Below the pieces are notes generated by a model, which did not search any database, was not told the DNA's origin, and saw only the letters and a list, made by a program, of their open reading frames with translations. The position numbers and the translations under genes were made by a program. A stretch of DNA of 64,000 nucleotides from Myxococcales bacterium 68-20 (lineage in GTDB: Bacteria > Myxococcota_A > Polyangia > Polyangiales > Polyangiaceae), in assembly GCA_001899635.1 (NCBI GenBank), contig MKVQ01000048.1, forward strand, positions 620,001-684,000, given 5' to 3'. Shown here piece by piece: positions 45,013 to 57,341 of this stretch; within the stretch, counting starts at the first letter, position 1; every line of letters begins with the position of its first letter.

Positions 45013-46217
45013 GGCTTTCCTCCGAGGGAGAGAACGACGCCTTGACCGCCGATCCAGAGATGGCCCGGTCCGGGCGACCATACGACGTCGAGATCGGGGC
45101 GCCTCGCTTCGAGCCCGGCGACCTTCACGCGCGACCAGCTCTTGCCGTCGTAGTGGAGGACCGTGGCGCGCTCGCCGACGGCCCAGATGTCCGTCGCCGA
45201 GATCCCCCAGACGGCATTCAGCGTGGCGCTCGTGGGGACGTCCGCGACGACGTCCCAACCTCCCGGATCGCCGGTGTAGTGGCGAATCGTGCCCATCCCG
45301 CCGACAGCCCATACATCCGTCGGCGACGCGGCCCAGACGCCGCGGAGCGCGTTCGTCGTCCGACTATTGTGCGGCGTCGCGACCGGCGCGTCGCCCTGGG
45401 CGCCGGTGACGTGGACCGCCATTCCCGCGGGGCCGACGGCCCAGAGATCGTCTGCCGAGCTGCCGTGGATCTTCGTGAGCTTCCGGCAGCCGAAGTAGCC
45501 GCACGCTGACCAGGGGATCCCGTCGGCGATCTCGAAGATCCCCGAAGGCGCGCGCCGAAGCCTCCAGAGCCCACTGGTCGCGTCGTTCTCTCCGACGGAT
45601 TCGGTCGCCAGCCAGAGCCATTCCGCGCCCTCCGGCGCCCAGGCGGACTTGAGGTACTTCCCCGAGTTTCGATACGCCGCCACCATGGTGACCGGGGCCT
45701 GGACCGACCAGCCGCCATCGGACGTCCCCGCCGCGTCGGCGACCTCGATGCCACGTGTGTAGGGGACCTCGGGTCGACCGAACGCGACCTCGTCATTCGC
45801 CCGGATCCAGAGCGCGCGCATCGTCTCCCTGGTGCCGGACGCCGAGCGCGACCAAGACGTCCCGTCGAAGTGCGCCAGCATCCCGAGCGCGCCGGCCACC
45901 CATACGTCAGAGGCCGAACGTCCCGTGATCGCGTAGACACGAGCGCGCGCATCGAACGCTCCGCCCACGGTGGCCGGCTCGAACGGACCGTTGGGGCAGA
46001 GCGCGTCCTCGGAGCACACGTCGGGGAAGAGCTCGCAGTCGTCGCAGACGCCGGCTTCGGCATCCATGCCCGCGTCGGCCGAACCTTCGGACTCCGGCAC
46101 CACGCGCTCGGGCTCGGGCTCGGGCGTGCTCGAGACGCCCCCGTCTTCGGCACATGCGACGATGCTCGCCGCGATCCCGGTCACGATACCAGCCAGTAGA
46201 AAGAGGCGCATCTTCAT
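45009..46217 (-). CDS. cassette D: beta-propeller lipoprotein P1
   Basis: A 402-residue lipoprotein (lipobox IVAC). An acidic linker leads to C-D-D-CEL-F-P-DVC-S-E-DALCPNG, then R-A-R-V-Y-A-I-T-G-R-S-A-S-D-V-W-V-A-G. At least six blades follow, with HFDGTSW, W-A-A-S-P-T-D-V-W and W-G-I-S-A-T-D-I-W motifs, ending HLWIGGQGVVLSLGGK. Same type as the A and C P1 proteins, but without the N-terminal extension of A. ATGA overlaps on both sides. Confidence 0.78.
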   Translation of the reverse strand: MKMRLFLLAGIVTGIAASIVACAEDGGVSSTPEPEPERVVPESEGSADAGMDAEAGVCDDCELFPDVCSEDALCPNGPFEPATVGGAFDARARVYAITGRSASDVWVAGALGMLAHFDGTSWSRSASGTRETMRALWIRANDEVAFGRPEVPYTRGIEVADAAGTSDGGWSVQAPVTMVAAYRNSGKYLKSAWAPEGAEWLWLATESVGENDATSGLWRLRRAPSGIFEIADGIPWSACGYFGCRKLTKIHGSSADDLWAVGPAGMAVHVTGAQGDAPVATPHNSRTTNALRGVWAASPTDVWAVGGMGTIRHYTGDPGGWDVVADVPTSATLNAVWGISATDIWAVGERATVLHYDGKSWSRVKVAGLEARRPDLDVVWSPGPGHLWIGGQGVVLSLGGKP

Positions 46218-47440
46218 CGCGGGATCACTCCGGCGTCCGACTCGTCACACGGGGCCACGACACACCGGCCCCCGACACACGCCTGACCGGTAGCCTCGTC
46301 GCAGGAGATGCCGCAGCCACCGCAGTTACGCGGGTCGCGATCGGTCTCCGTCTCACAACCGTCGCCGGTGTTGCCATTGCAGTCGGCAAAACGTGAATTG
46401 CACACGAGCCCGCAGGAGCCGTAGGAGCAGATCGGCGTAGCGTTGGGAGGGGGGTTACCGCAGCTCAAGCCACAACCACCGCAGTGGTTCGGGTCCGACG
46501 AGAACTCGACGCAGCCCCCGAGGCAGGTCCCTCCGATGCAGGATCCGCAGAACGACTGCGTGCCCGGACAGGCGCAGAACGGTCGACGCGTGAGCGGATC
46601 GAGGGCGCAGAACGTCCCCGGGTCGCAGGCCTTCCCGCACGCGCCGCAGTTCTCGTCCGTGGTGAGGGGAGTCTCACAGCCGTTCTCGAGCTCGAGGTCG
46701 CAGTCGTCGCGACCGCTCTCGCATTTGAGGTTCCCGCACTCGCGGTCGAAACAGCCGTAGTACATGAACGGCTTCGGCGGCTCCGCGCCGGGCCCGCCGG
46801 TTCGATCGCAGACGTTGCCGCAGGCCCCGCAGTTGTCGTCGTCCGTCTCCGGGTCACGACAGGGCCACGTGCCGCAATAGATCCAGTCGTTCGAGCAGCC
46901 GCATTGGTACTTCAGGCCCTCGTCCTGCAGGCACGGACGCTCGGGGTCAGTGCACTTGATCCCGCACCCGCCGCAGTTGTCGTTACTCGGTCTGACCTCG
47001 CAACCGTTGTCCGGCAGCCCGTCACAGTCGTACGCCGGCATGTTTCCGGAGCTGCAGACCATCACGCACTCGCCTTCGACGCACGTCCAGCTCTCGCTTG
47101 TCCCCGTCGACCGTTGCGGGCAGACATGGCCGCACGCACCGCAGTTTTGCGAGTCTGACCGCAGATCGACCCCGCAGCGGAAGCGCGATCCCGGACACGT
47201 CGTCCAGCCGGCGGGGCACTCGCTCGAAGGGCAATAGAGCGTGAGCTCGTCGTTCGTGCCGGCCTCACCCGCGTCGGGATCTTCTCCGAAAACAGGAGCG
47301 CTCCCGCCGTCAGCGACGCCGTAGCCCAACGTCCGGTACTCCGACTCCGAGCACGCGAAGATGAAGATCCCCGCGCCGGCCAAGAGCACAGTCGCCGTGC
47401 GCACCGCGCGGCGTCGCTCCTTCGTAGGGAGCGCGGTCAC
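46214..47440 (-). CDS. cassette D: Cys-rich lipoprotein (six CxxC-xxx-C modules)
   Basis: A 408-residue lipoprotein with a GTG start (GTGA overlap) and lipobox FIFAC. It opens with YCPSSECPAG. The six modules are NCGACGHVC, NCGGCGIKC, NCGACGNVC, NCGACGKAC, HCGGCGLSC and NCGGCGISC, with three GCE motifs (NGCEV, NGCETP, DGCETE). The end is GQACVGGRCVVAPC. Domain order and module count match the other four copies. Expected to be extracytoplasmic, since so many Cys would need an oxidising compartment. Confidence 0.84.
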   Translation of the reverse strand: MTALPTKERRRAVRTATVLLAGAGIFIFACSESEYRTLGYGVADGGSAPVFGEDPDAGEAGTNDELTLYCPSSECPAGWTTCPGSRFRCGVDLRSDSQNCGACGHVCPQRSTGTSESWTCVEGECVMVCSSGNMPAYDCDGLPDNGCEVRPSNDNCGGCGIKCTDPERPCLQDEGLKYQCGCSNDWIYCGTWPCRDPETDDDNCGACGNVCDRTGGPGAEPPKPFMYYGCFDRECGNLKCESGRDDCDLELENGCETPLTTDENCGACGKACDPGTFCALDPLTRRPFCACPGTQSFCGSCIGGTCLGGCVEFSSDPNHCGGCGLSCGNPPPNATPICSYGSCGLVCNSRFADCNGNTGDGCETETDRDPRNCGGCGISCDEATGQACVGGRCVVAPCDESDAGVIPR

Positions 47441-48150
47441 GGCGTCACCTCGAGGCCGAGCGCCGACTTCACCCGCCGCTGGTAGGCCGAGCCGGGATGG
47501 GCCGCGAGGAAACGCTGCCCCTTCGCCGTGGCTTCCTCCTGCCGCCCGATCGCGGCGAGCGCCTGGATCTCGAGTGCGTCGGCCTCCTCGATGAACTGAC
47601 CGGCGCGGAAGCGGCGATGGTAAGCGTCGACCCGCGCGAGCGTCGTCTCCGGATGCTTCGCGGCGAGCGCCGCACGCGCGGCGTCGATGAGCGCGAGCTC
47701 GTCTTCGAGCTCCGCGACGGCGCCACCTCGCCGCGCCACGGACGGAGCCGCCTTCGGCGCGGCTTCTTCCACGGGCGCGCTCGGCAGATCATCGACACGC
47801 ATTCCTTCCGTCGAAAGCGATGGCGACGGCAGCGACGACGACGGCGCGCTCGGCAACGAAGGCGGCGCCGAGGTCTCGCCGCCCGGCGCGTCCGATCCGA
47901 ACGCGGAGAACAGCGCCGCGCCTGCGACGCACGCAGCGACGAGCGAGAGCATCGTCTTCGCGAACGGCATTCCCGAGCTCGCGCGGCCATTGCCCGCGTT
48001 CGACCGCGCGGCGTGGTGAGCGGCAACCGCCGCGAGTGTGCGCGCCTGCGCCGGCGTCTGGTCGCGCGGTCCGTCGGCCTTGGCCGACCGAAGTACGCTC
48101 GCCAGATCCTCCGGGAGGTCCGAGTCGAGCAGCGGCTCGAGCTTGCTCAT
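47437..48150 (-). CDS. cassette D: one-pass membrane protein in anti-sigma position, TPR-like end
   Basis: A 237-residue protein starting at the ATG at 48150, which overlaps the sigma stop as ATGA. The cytoplasmic N-terminus is ~65 residues (L-D-S-D-L-P-E-D-L), a TM helix spans 66-84, and M-R-V-D-D-L-P lies at 117-123. The TPR-like C-terminus has AARAALAAKHPETTLARVDA, then F-R-A-G-Q-F, and a second pair ending in VKSALGLEV. The TM and the V-x-x-L-P motif align with the other copies. No zinc anti-sigma motif. Proposed sigma regulator. Confidence 0.74.
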   Translation of the reverse strand: MSKLEPLLDSDLPEDLASVLRSAKADGPRDQTPAQARTLAAVAAHHAARSNAGNGRASSGMPFAKTMLSLVAACVAGAALFSAFGSDAPGGETSAPPSLPSAPSSSLPSPSLSTEGMRVDDLPSAPVEEAAPKAAPSVARRGGAVAELEDELALIDAARAALAAKHPETTLARVDAYHRRFRAGQFIEEADALEIQALAAIGRQEEATAKGQRFLAAHPGSAYQRRVKSALGLEVTP

Positions 48151-48770
48151 CGCGCACCTCGAACGATGCGCGGGCCGCGCGACATGAACATCTCGCGTGC
48201 GCGACGCAAACGCGACGACACTGTCCCCTGGGGAGCTCCGATCATTTCCGAGATCTCCGGCACTGTGAGTCGTTCGAGCTCGAAGAGAACGAACACGGCG
48301 CGGAGCTCGTCCGGCATCGTGTCGAGGATTGTCTGGAGCAGCGCGCGCCCCTGGGCGCCTTCGAGGTCTTGCTCGGGCGTCGGCCGCACGTCGACCTCCG
48401 CCTGGACGCGCTCGTCGTCGACGACTTCGTAGCGGCGCTCCACGCGCCGGCGCACGTGGCCGACGGCGTAGACGCACGTCTGGAACAAGAAGCCCCGCTC
48501 GTGGCGGATCGTCTCGAGCTTGTTCGAGGCGATGATGAAGACCTCCTGGACCACGTCCTCGATGTCCGCTGCCGGGACGCCGAGGCGCTGCGCGCTCCGC
48601 CACACGAAGGCGTGGTGGTCTCGAACGAGCTGTTCGATCACCGATGGGCGTGACGCCACCTCCGATTGCTCCTGGTCGCTCGACTTCGTCGCCACCGCTC
48701 GCGGAGCCGCCGTGTCGGTCAGAGCCAGGGGTCCCGGCGGGCCCCCGGCAAAGAGCTGCTCAATCGACAT
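48147..48770 (-). CDS. cassette D: ECF-family RNA polymerase sigma factor
   Basis: A 207-residue ECF sigma factor with a ~40-residue N-terminal extension. Region 2 has EDVVQEVFIIASNKL at 71-85. Region 4 has a helix-turn-helix at 168-192 with recognition helix Q-G-T-V-S-S-R-L-R-R-A-R. The ATG at 48770 lacks a clear ribosome-binding site. The lead gene ends 75 bases upstream, the longest lead-to-sigma gap in the window, so a separate sigma promoter is possible here. Confidence 0.92.
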   Translation of the reverse strand: MSIEQLFAGGPPGPLALTDTAAPRAVATKSSDQEQSEVASRPSVIEQLVRDHHAFVWRSAQRLGVPAADIEDVVQEVFIIASNKLETIRHERGFLFQTCVYAVGHVRRRVERRYEVVDDERVQAEVDVRPTPEQDLEGAQGRALLQTILDTMPDELRAVFVLFELERLTVPEISEMIGAPQGTVSSRLRRAREMFMSRGPRIVRGAR

Positions 48771-48845
48771 CCCATCGTCGTGAACCGCGATCTCTCCGCG
48801 CCGATCACGAAAACGTCATCGGCGATGAAGGTCGTCGAGCCCACG

Positions 48846-49889
48846 CTACCGAAAGCGGGCGACGGCGACGACCCCGGCGCTGCCCTCGAACAGCACCGCC
48901 GGCGCGGCGTAAGCGACCCGCGGCGGATCCCGCAGGTCGAAGCGTGGCCGCTCGAACGGGACGAGGAGGGTCGCGGCAAGCTCGACCGCAAGCCAGGGTG
49001 CCACGTTGACGCCCGTTCGGACTGCGCCGCTCCACGCCGCCCACGGGGCGCTCACCTTCGAGAAGCGGGGAAGGTCCGGCGCGTTCCCGGTGAGCGATCC
49101 CACGTCGACCCCCAGGAACGCACCGACGAAGGCAGGACCGAGTGGGGTGCGCGCCCCCGCCTCGATGCGCGCGCTCTTCAGGCGGAAGCGCACCTCGCCG
49201 GCTTGCTCCGGCGCGGTGATGAAGTCGGACCATCCCCACGAGAGCCGGATCGCCGGGGCGAAACGGTCGCGCTCACGCGCGCGGGCGAGCTCCGCGTGCA
49301 CGCGCGCTCCCCAGGCCGGCTCCGTCGCGCGGAGGTGCGCGAGGGCGACGCCCGCGCTCCACGTCCACGACACGATCGGCGGGGGAGGGTTCGGTGGAGA
49401 GCGTCGCTGCGTCCGGCGACGTGGCGGCGGCGGCGCGACGGGCGGTTCCGTCTCGGGCAGAGCCAGCGGCTGTGGCGCCGCCGTCTCGGCCGACGGAGCC
49501 TCGACGCTCGGCTCCGTCGCGTCCGACTCCGAGGCCGGGTCGAGCGCGATCGCAACGAAGACGACGAGGGCCGCGGTCACGGCCTTGCACGCCCCACTGC
49601 GGATCTCGCGAAGGTTCGGCTCCCGCCCGGGTTGCCGGATGACGAGATGCCCGACAAACGCTTTCGCCTCACGGACGACGCGCACGTCGAAGGAGCGCGT
49701 GTCCGAGCCGTCGACCCAGCTCTCCTGGATCCGCGGGGACAACGAGACGAGGAAATCGCGCCGCGAAGGACAGCCGGAGGGAGCCTCGTAGGTCAGATGA
49801 AGCCGCGAGGCCGAGTCCTCGGCGCGCGCTTCCGAGGCCCCGACCAGGGCGAGAGCCATGATGGCTCCCCTCAGCGACGAGCGCGTCAT
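48846..49889 (-). CDS. cassette D: exported lead protein with two conserved Cys and probable C-terminal barrel
   Basis: 347 residues from the ATG at 49889, chosen because it starts a compact signal peptide ending near residue 23 (SEARA); ATGs at 49907 and 49859 and a longer frame are alternatives. The conserved motif Y-E-A-P-S-G-CPS holds C40; C101 follows 61 residues later with L-V-V-F-V-A-I-A-L-D. A Pro/Arg linker is followed by alternating barrel-like strands. It is the first gene of cassette D and divergent from the methyltransferase gene at 50115. Confidence 0.7.
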   Translation of the reverse strand: MTRSSLRGAIMALALVGASEARAEDSASRLHLTYEAPSGCPSRRDFLVSLSPRIQESWVDGSDTRSFDVRVVREAKAFVGHLVIRQPGREPNLREIRSGACKAVTAALVVFVAIALDPASESDATEPSVEAPSAETAAPQPLALPETEPPVAPPPPRRRTQRRSPPNPPPPIVSWTWSAGVALAHLRATEPAWGARVHAELARARERDRFAPAIRLSWGWSDFITAPEQAGEVRFRLKSARIEAGARTPLGPAFVGAFLGVDVGSLTGNAPDLPRFSKVSAPWAAWSGAVRTGVNVAPWLAVELAATLLVPFERPRFDLRDPPRVAYAAPAVLFEGSAGVVAVARFR

Positions 49890-50114
49890 CCCGAGAGGAC
49901 GATACATCAGCAGACGCCGCGATGGCGCCGCGTCACATCCCCGCTCTGCGTTCGCGAGCGTGCGCCGCGTCGTCCCTCTGCGACGGTGCAATGAGCTCAG
50001 CCGGCGCGTTGAAAGCTCCCGCCCACCGTCCAGTCAGAGGAGCCGAACAAGAGCGAGCAGCGACGATCTCGCGCGCCTCGGAACCAAACGCGGCGCCGGT
50101 TGTCCCCGACTGTC

Positions 50115-51338
50115 ATGCCCTTCGACCCCATCGAGCTCGCGAACGAAGTCCCCGACGAAGCGACGTTCGACCGCGCCGTGCTCCATGCACTGAATCGTGA
50201 CATCGGATTCGACGCGGCGTTCCTCACCATCAGAGGCGAGCGGGCCACCGCGATCGACATCGACGCGAAGAAGCTGGACGCAGCGATCGCGCGCGACGAG
50301 TACGTCGACGACCTCGCTCCCATGAAAGCGGCGGCTCTCGCAAAGCGAGGCGTCGCGGTCGACACGCAGGTTCTCGGCGAACAGCGCGTTCGTACGCTTC
50401 GCTACCATCGTGAGCTGGCAGCGCCGATTGGCGGTCGTCATTCGCTCATCGCGGTCCTCGCGGTGCGCGGCATTCCGATCGGCGGTCTCATGCTCGGTCG
50501 TTGCGGCTCCGTGTTCTCAGACGAGCAGATTTCTCGCGTCGAGTCGCTTCTCCCACGCATCGCGATCGCGCGCGCGTCCTTTCGGCTGCCGTGGTGGGGC
50601 GGTCCACTACCGACACCACGCTCCACGGGCGCGAACCGACTCGCGGAATGGATCCGTGGAGAGCGCATTCACGAGCGCGTCACCGATCGCACACCCGAGA
50701 TCCTCGTGCGTGATCGCGCTGGATATCGCGAGATGGTCGCTGCCGACGAACGCGGCGAGCTCGTGTGGTCGCGCGCCGCGCTCGACGAGCCCGAGCGCTC
50801 GGGTTGGTTCTACATCGATCTCCTTCATCTCGCTGCGGTCCGCGCCTCGAGCCAACGTCGCGTTCTCTTCATCGGAAGCGGCGGCGGCGTGAGCATCCGC
50901 CAATTCGCGAGGGTCTATCCGGGAGCAACGCTCGACGTGGTGGAGTCCGACGAGCGAGTCATCGCGCTCGCACGTCGTTGGTTCGCGCTCGACGCGGTTC
51001 CGAATCTCGCGATCACGATCGACGACGGAGCATCGTTCCTCCGGCGTGCGCCGAGCGAGACGTGGGACGCGATCATCGTCGATGCCTACGACGGCTCGGT
51101 GCTCGCGTCGCCATTCGCGAGCCGCGCGTTCTTCGCAGACGTACGCCGCACGCTGCGTCCCGGCGGAGGGCTGGCGTTCAACATCATCGGCGTGCTGGGC
51201 GGTACCGGCGAGCTGCAGCAAATCGAACGAGCAGCGCGTGCAGAGCGACTGGACGTGCGCCTGGTGCCCGTGCTCGATCCCGGCGAGGCGTATTCGCCGA
51301 TGACGTTGCGTAACGTCGTCCTCGTCGCGCGCCGCTGA
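50115..51338 (+). CDS. GAF-like domain fused to a spermidine-synthase-type methyltransferase fold
   Basis: 407 residues from the ATG at 50115; a TTG 15 bases upstream is less likely. The N-terminal ~150 residues (I-G-F-D-A-A-F-L-T, then Y-H-R-E-L-A-A-P-I and I-A-V-L-A-V-R-G) resemble the GAF-like sensor part of some myxobacterial regulators. The C-terminal half has the SAM-binding motif FIGSGGG near residues 254-260, an acidic V-V-E-S-D after the next strand, and W-D-A-I-I-V-D-A-Y-D-G, as in spermidine-synthase-like proteins. The combination is unusual. Substrate unknown. It is divergent from cassette D. Confidence 0.68.
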   Translation: MPFDPIELANEVPDEATFDRAVLHALNRDIGFDAAFLTIRGERATAIDIDAKKLDAAIARDEYVDDLAPMKAAALAKRGVAVDTQVLGEQRVRTLRYHRELAAPIGGRHSLIAVLAVRGIPIGGLMLGRCGSVFSDEQISRVESLLPRIAIARASFRLPWWGGPLPTPRSTGANRLAEWIRGERIHERVTDRTPEILVRDRAGYREMVAADERGELVWSRAALDEPERSGWFYIDLLHLAAVRASSQRRVLFIGSGGGVSIRQFARVYPGATLDVVESDERVIALARRWFALDAVPNLAITIDDGASFLRRAPSETWDAIIVDAYDGSVLASPFASRAFFADVRRTLRPGGGLAFNIIGVLGGTGELQQIERAARAERLDVRLVPVLDPGEAYSPMTLRNVVLVARR

Positions 51339-51386
51339 GGTCACGTCAGATGGCGCGTGTGCGCCCGACCTTCCGGCCGCCGCCGT

Positions 51387-51755
51387 TCACGCTCCGACGT
51401 TCTTCAGCGCCTCGCCAGCGCTCGCCAGGTCCGGCGCCGGAATGGCCTGGGCGAGGTCGCCCGCGAGCCTCGCTGTCGCTCCCAGCGCGATCGTCCGAAT
51501 TCCTGCTCCGAGCGCGGACCGGATCCCCGGAAGGCTGTCTTCCACGACCACCGCTTCGTCCGGAAGCAGCTGCAGCGTCGACAAGACGGCACGGTAGAAA
51601 GCCGGATCGGGCTTAAAGTGTCCGATCTCGTACGCACTGAAGATGCTCGACGCCGAAAAGTGCCTGATGAGGCCGGTCACCGAGAGGCTGTGCTCGATCA
51701 CCTCGCTGTCCACGAGGGTTCCGTCACAGTCGAAGAGGATGGCCTTGATGGTCAT
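51387..51755 (-). CDS. HAD-superfamily hydrolase lacking the cap domain (internal deletion)
   Basis: 122 residues against ~220 for its relatives. Motif I (DCDGTLVDSE, residues 9-18), the G-H-F-K-P-D-P motif III segment and the motif IV E-D-S segment are intact and in order. The cap domain and motif II that should lie between residues ~25 and ~35 are missing in frame. This looks like an in-frame deletion of about 100 codons in a beta-phosphoglucomutase or phosphoglycolate-phosphatase-type gene. It may be inactive or a minimal phosphatase. Confidence 0.7.
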   Translation of the reverse strand: MTIKAILFDCDGTLVDSEVIEHSLSVTGLIRHFSASSIFSAYEIGHFKPDPAFYRAVLSTLQLLPDEAVVVEDSLPGIRSALGAGIRTIALGATARLAGDLAQAIPAPDLASAGEALKNVGA

Positions 51756-51906
51756 GAGTTGCGTTGGAGAACAGAGCTGACGATCTAGCTCGAGGTTCGT
51801 TCATGTAGCACCGTCGAGGTCCGTCGCGCGTCGCATGTCGACGCGCGACGGAAGACGAGTTGCACGAGCTTTCGCCCGGAGCCCGCCTCGCTAGATTTTG
51901 TCGACG

Positions 51907-55266
<3,360 letters not shown>

Positions 55267-55376
55267 CGAAGATAGAAGTGTCAGCAGCGCGTCCAGGCTT
55301 GCCTCGAGCCGCAATCCGAAGCTCGCGGAGGAAGCTGGACTTCGCAATCCGCCCGACGCGGGGAGATCGTGAAGCG

Positions 55377-57221
55377 CTACGCCTTCGCCTTCATCCCGCC
55401 GGAGATCGCGCTCCACAATTTCTTGCCGTCGAGGCTGTCGTCCTTGAATGCCGCTTCCGGAAAGCGCTTTCCGGCGACCTTGCGCGTGGTGTCCTTCAAC
55501 CGGTGCGCGACGTCCCGCCTGGCGACAATCACGGCGTGATCCTTTTCGATGAGCACGTTCGTCTTCAGCGTGCCCGCGACCACGAGGGTACCGGCTTCGT
55601 ATTCGGCCCAGACCACGCCGTCGATCGAGAGATCTCCACCCACCAGGAGCTCGCCCTCCGTCTCGACCATCGTGCCCGTCATCGTTCCGCCCACGGCGAT
55701 GCGGGCGGCTTCGTCGTGGGCAAAGCGGCCTTCCGCGTGGAGATCACCAGTGACGAGCCAATCGGTGCCGGCTCCGAGGAGCGCGTCGCCCTTGACGACG
55801 GCGTCGCCGAGGACGATGCGCGCCTTCTGGTGATCCTTCCTCGTGATCTCCGTGGGCTTCGTCTTCTTGGTGGCGGACGGGAGCAAATCCCCGAGGACGA
55901 GAGCGAGCGCGAGCATCTCGTTGGGATCGAGGGACTCGAGATGTTTGGCCGCCGCCTCCCAGCTGGCGATGCCGTCGGCGTCGATGAGGTCGAAGAACGG
56001 ATCGAGGTCTTCGTCGCCGTCGGCCCACTTGGCCTTGTGCAACTTCGCCTTGCGTGCCTTCCACGCTGCGCGAGCGGGCGCCGTGTCCAGGCCGCCGGCC
56101 TTCTTCTGCACAGGCGGAGCTGGCTTGCCGGCTCGTAGGAGCGCGAGCATCTCCTTCTTGTTGCCGACCTTACCGGCGCGTTGCAGTGCACTGTCCTTCT
56201 TGCCGTTGGGATATGTGACTTCGATGCTGGGATTGGCGCCAGCCTCGAGGAGCGTTCGAACCGCGTCGAGATTCCCCGTCATCACGGCGGCGATGAGGGG
56301 TACGTCCGTCCCGCGACCGTCGATCGGAGCGCCGAGCTCGACGAGGAATCGGACGAACGACGCATCCCCCGTCTGCGCGGCGTACGCGAGCGGATTGTTC
56401 GCACCGACGGTGGGACCGGCGGAGCCGCCTTCGAGTGTCGCGCCGAGCGCGAGCAGCGAAAGGACGCGACCGCGCCTTCCTGCTCCCGAGGTGGCGATGT
56501 TGCCGACGCCCATCCCTCGATGTTCGATGGCGTCCGCACCGGCCGCCGCGCAGAGCGATTGCAAGAACAGATCGGCGGGATGGGCCGACGACTTCGGCTT
56601 CTGGCGAAGCACCCATTCGATATACGAGGGGTCGTCGAAGAACGGCTCGAGTCCGGCGCAGGTCGTGACCACGGTAGGGTAGCGCGCTTCGTCGCCATCC
56701 AGCCATGAGCTGTGAAGCGGATGCGCCTTGATCCAGGCGAGCAGTTGCTCGAATCCTGCTTCGGGCTTCCCTCCGGCGCGGGCGCTTGCCCAGGCCGTTC
56801 CCATGCGCGCCGCCCGACGCGCCGCTTCGGACACCACGTTCGTGCGAAGTGCACACGCTTCATCGGCGAGGCGCGCGATTTCGGCCGCTTCCTTCACGGT
56901 CGCGCCCACGCACCGGAGCGGCAAAGGCCACGCGAGGGCGAACGCTCGGGCGCGTGCCTCGAGGCTCGGCTCGTCCGAATCGGCGGACGACGTGACGTCC
57001 CTGGTCTCGTCGACGATGCGCACGAGCAGTGCCTCAGCTTCGGAGGCCCCCGAAGCGGGATCCATCAGGAGCGCCCAGGCGAGGTAGTAGAGAGCATCGA
57101 CACGGTTCGGCGCTTGCGCGACTGCCGATCGGAGGACCGCGATCCCCTCCGTGCGCGTCTCCGCTTGGTCCACGAGGTCGTTGCCACATTCGAGGAGCGC
57201 CGCGATGTCGACTTTGGTCAT
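55377..57221 (-). CDS. ankyrin-repeat protein with beta-helix-like C-terminal segment
   Basis: A 614-residue protein, probably cytoplasmic (no signal peptide). The N-terminal ~100 residues resemble a short TPR. The middle, near residues 270-360, has ankyrin units with N-P-L-A-Y-A-A-Q-T-G-D, P-L-I-A-A-V-M-T-G-N-L-D-A and A-L-Q-R-A-G-K. A Lys/Ala-rich helical linker follows. Residues ~470-575 have evenly spaced short Gly-Asp strands (G-D-A-V-V-K-G-D-A, G-D-L-H-A-E-G, G-T-M-T-G-T-M) like a bactofilin-type beta-helix. A role in scaffolding is possible but inferred. It converges on the kinase gene. Confidence 0.65.
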   Translation of the reverse strand: MTKVDIAALLECGNDLVDQAETRTEGIAVLRSAVAQAPNRVDALYYLAWALLMDPASGASEAEALLVRIVDETRDVTSSADSDEPSLEARARAFALAWPLPLRCVGATVKEAAEIARLADEACALRTNVVSEAARRAARMGTAWASARAGGKPEAGFEQLLAWIKAHPLHSSWLDGDEARYPTVVTTCAGLEPFFDDPSYIEWVLRQKPKSSAHPADLFLQSLCAAAGADAIEHRGMGVGNIATSGAGRRGRVLSLLALGATLEGGSAGPTVGANNPLAYAAQTGDASFVRFLVELGAPIDGRGTDVPLIAAVMTGNLDAVRTLLEAGANPSIEVTYPNGKKDSALQRAGKVGNKKEMLALLRAGKPAPPVQKKAGGLDTAPARAAWKARKAKLHKAKWADGDEDLDPFFDLIDADGIASWEAAAKHLESLDPNEMLALALVLGDLLPSATKKTKPTEITRKDHQKARIVLGDAVVKGDALLGAGTDWLVTGDLHAEGRFAHDEAARIAVGGTMTGTMVETEGELLVGGDLSIDGVVWAEYEAGTLVVAGTLKTNVLIEKDHAVIVARRDVAHRLKDTTRKVAGKRFPEAAFKDDSLDGKKLWSAISGGMKAKA

Positions 57222-57341
57222 CGACCATTCGTATATCAGACAATGCGGGTCGGGCTTCTTCTCGGCCGCTTCGATACTTGGGTGCGCGTCGCGCGGATCG
57301 ATCCGTGTGCATCCTGGTGGAGAGGGTGAGAGCGCGCGGGC

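Noticed and set aside
48150-48603. N-terminal extension of the cassette D membrane-protein frame over the sigma gene
   Set aside because: Arg-rich antisense-like translation; the ATGA-coupled start at 48150 matches the other cassettes.
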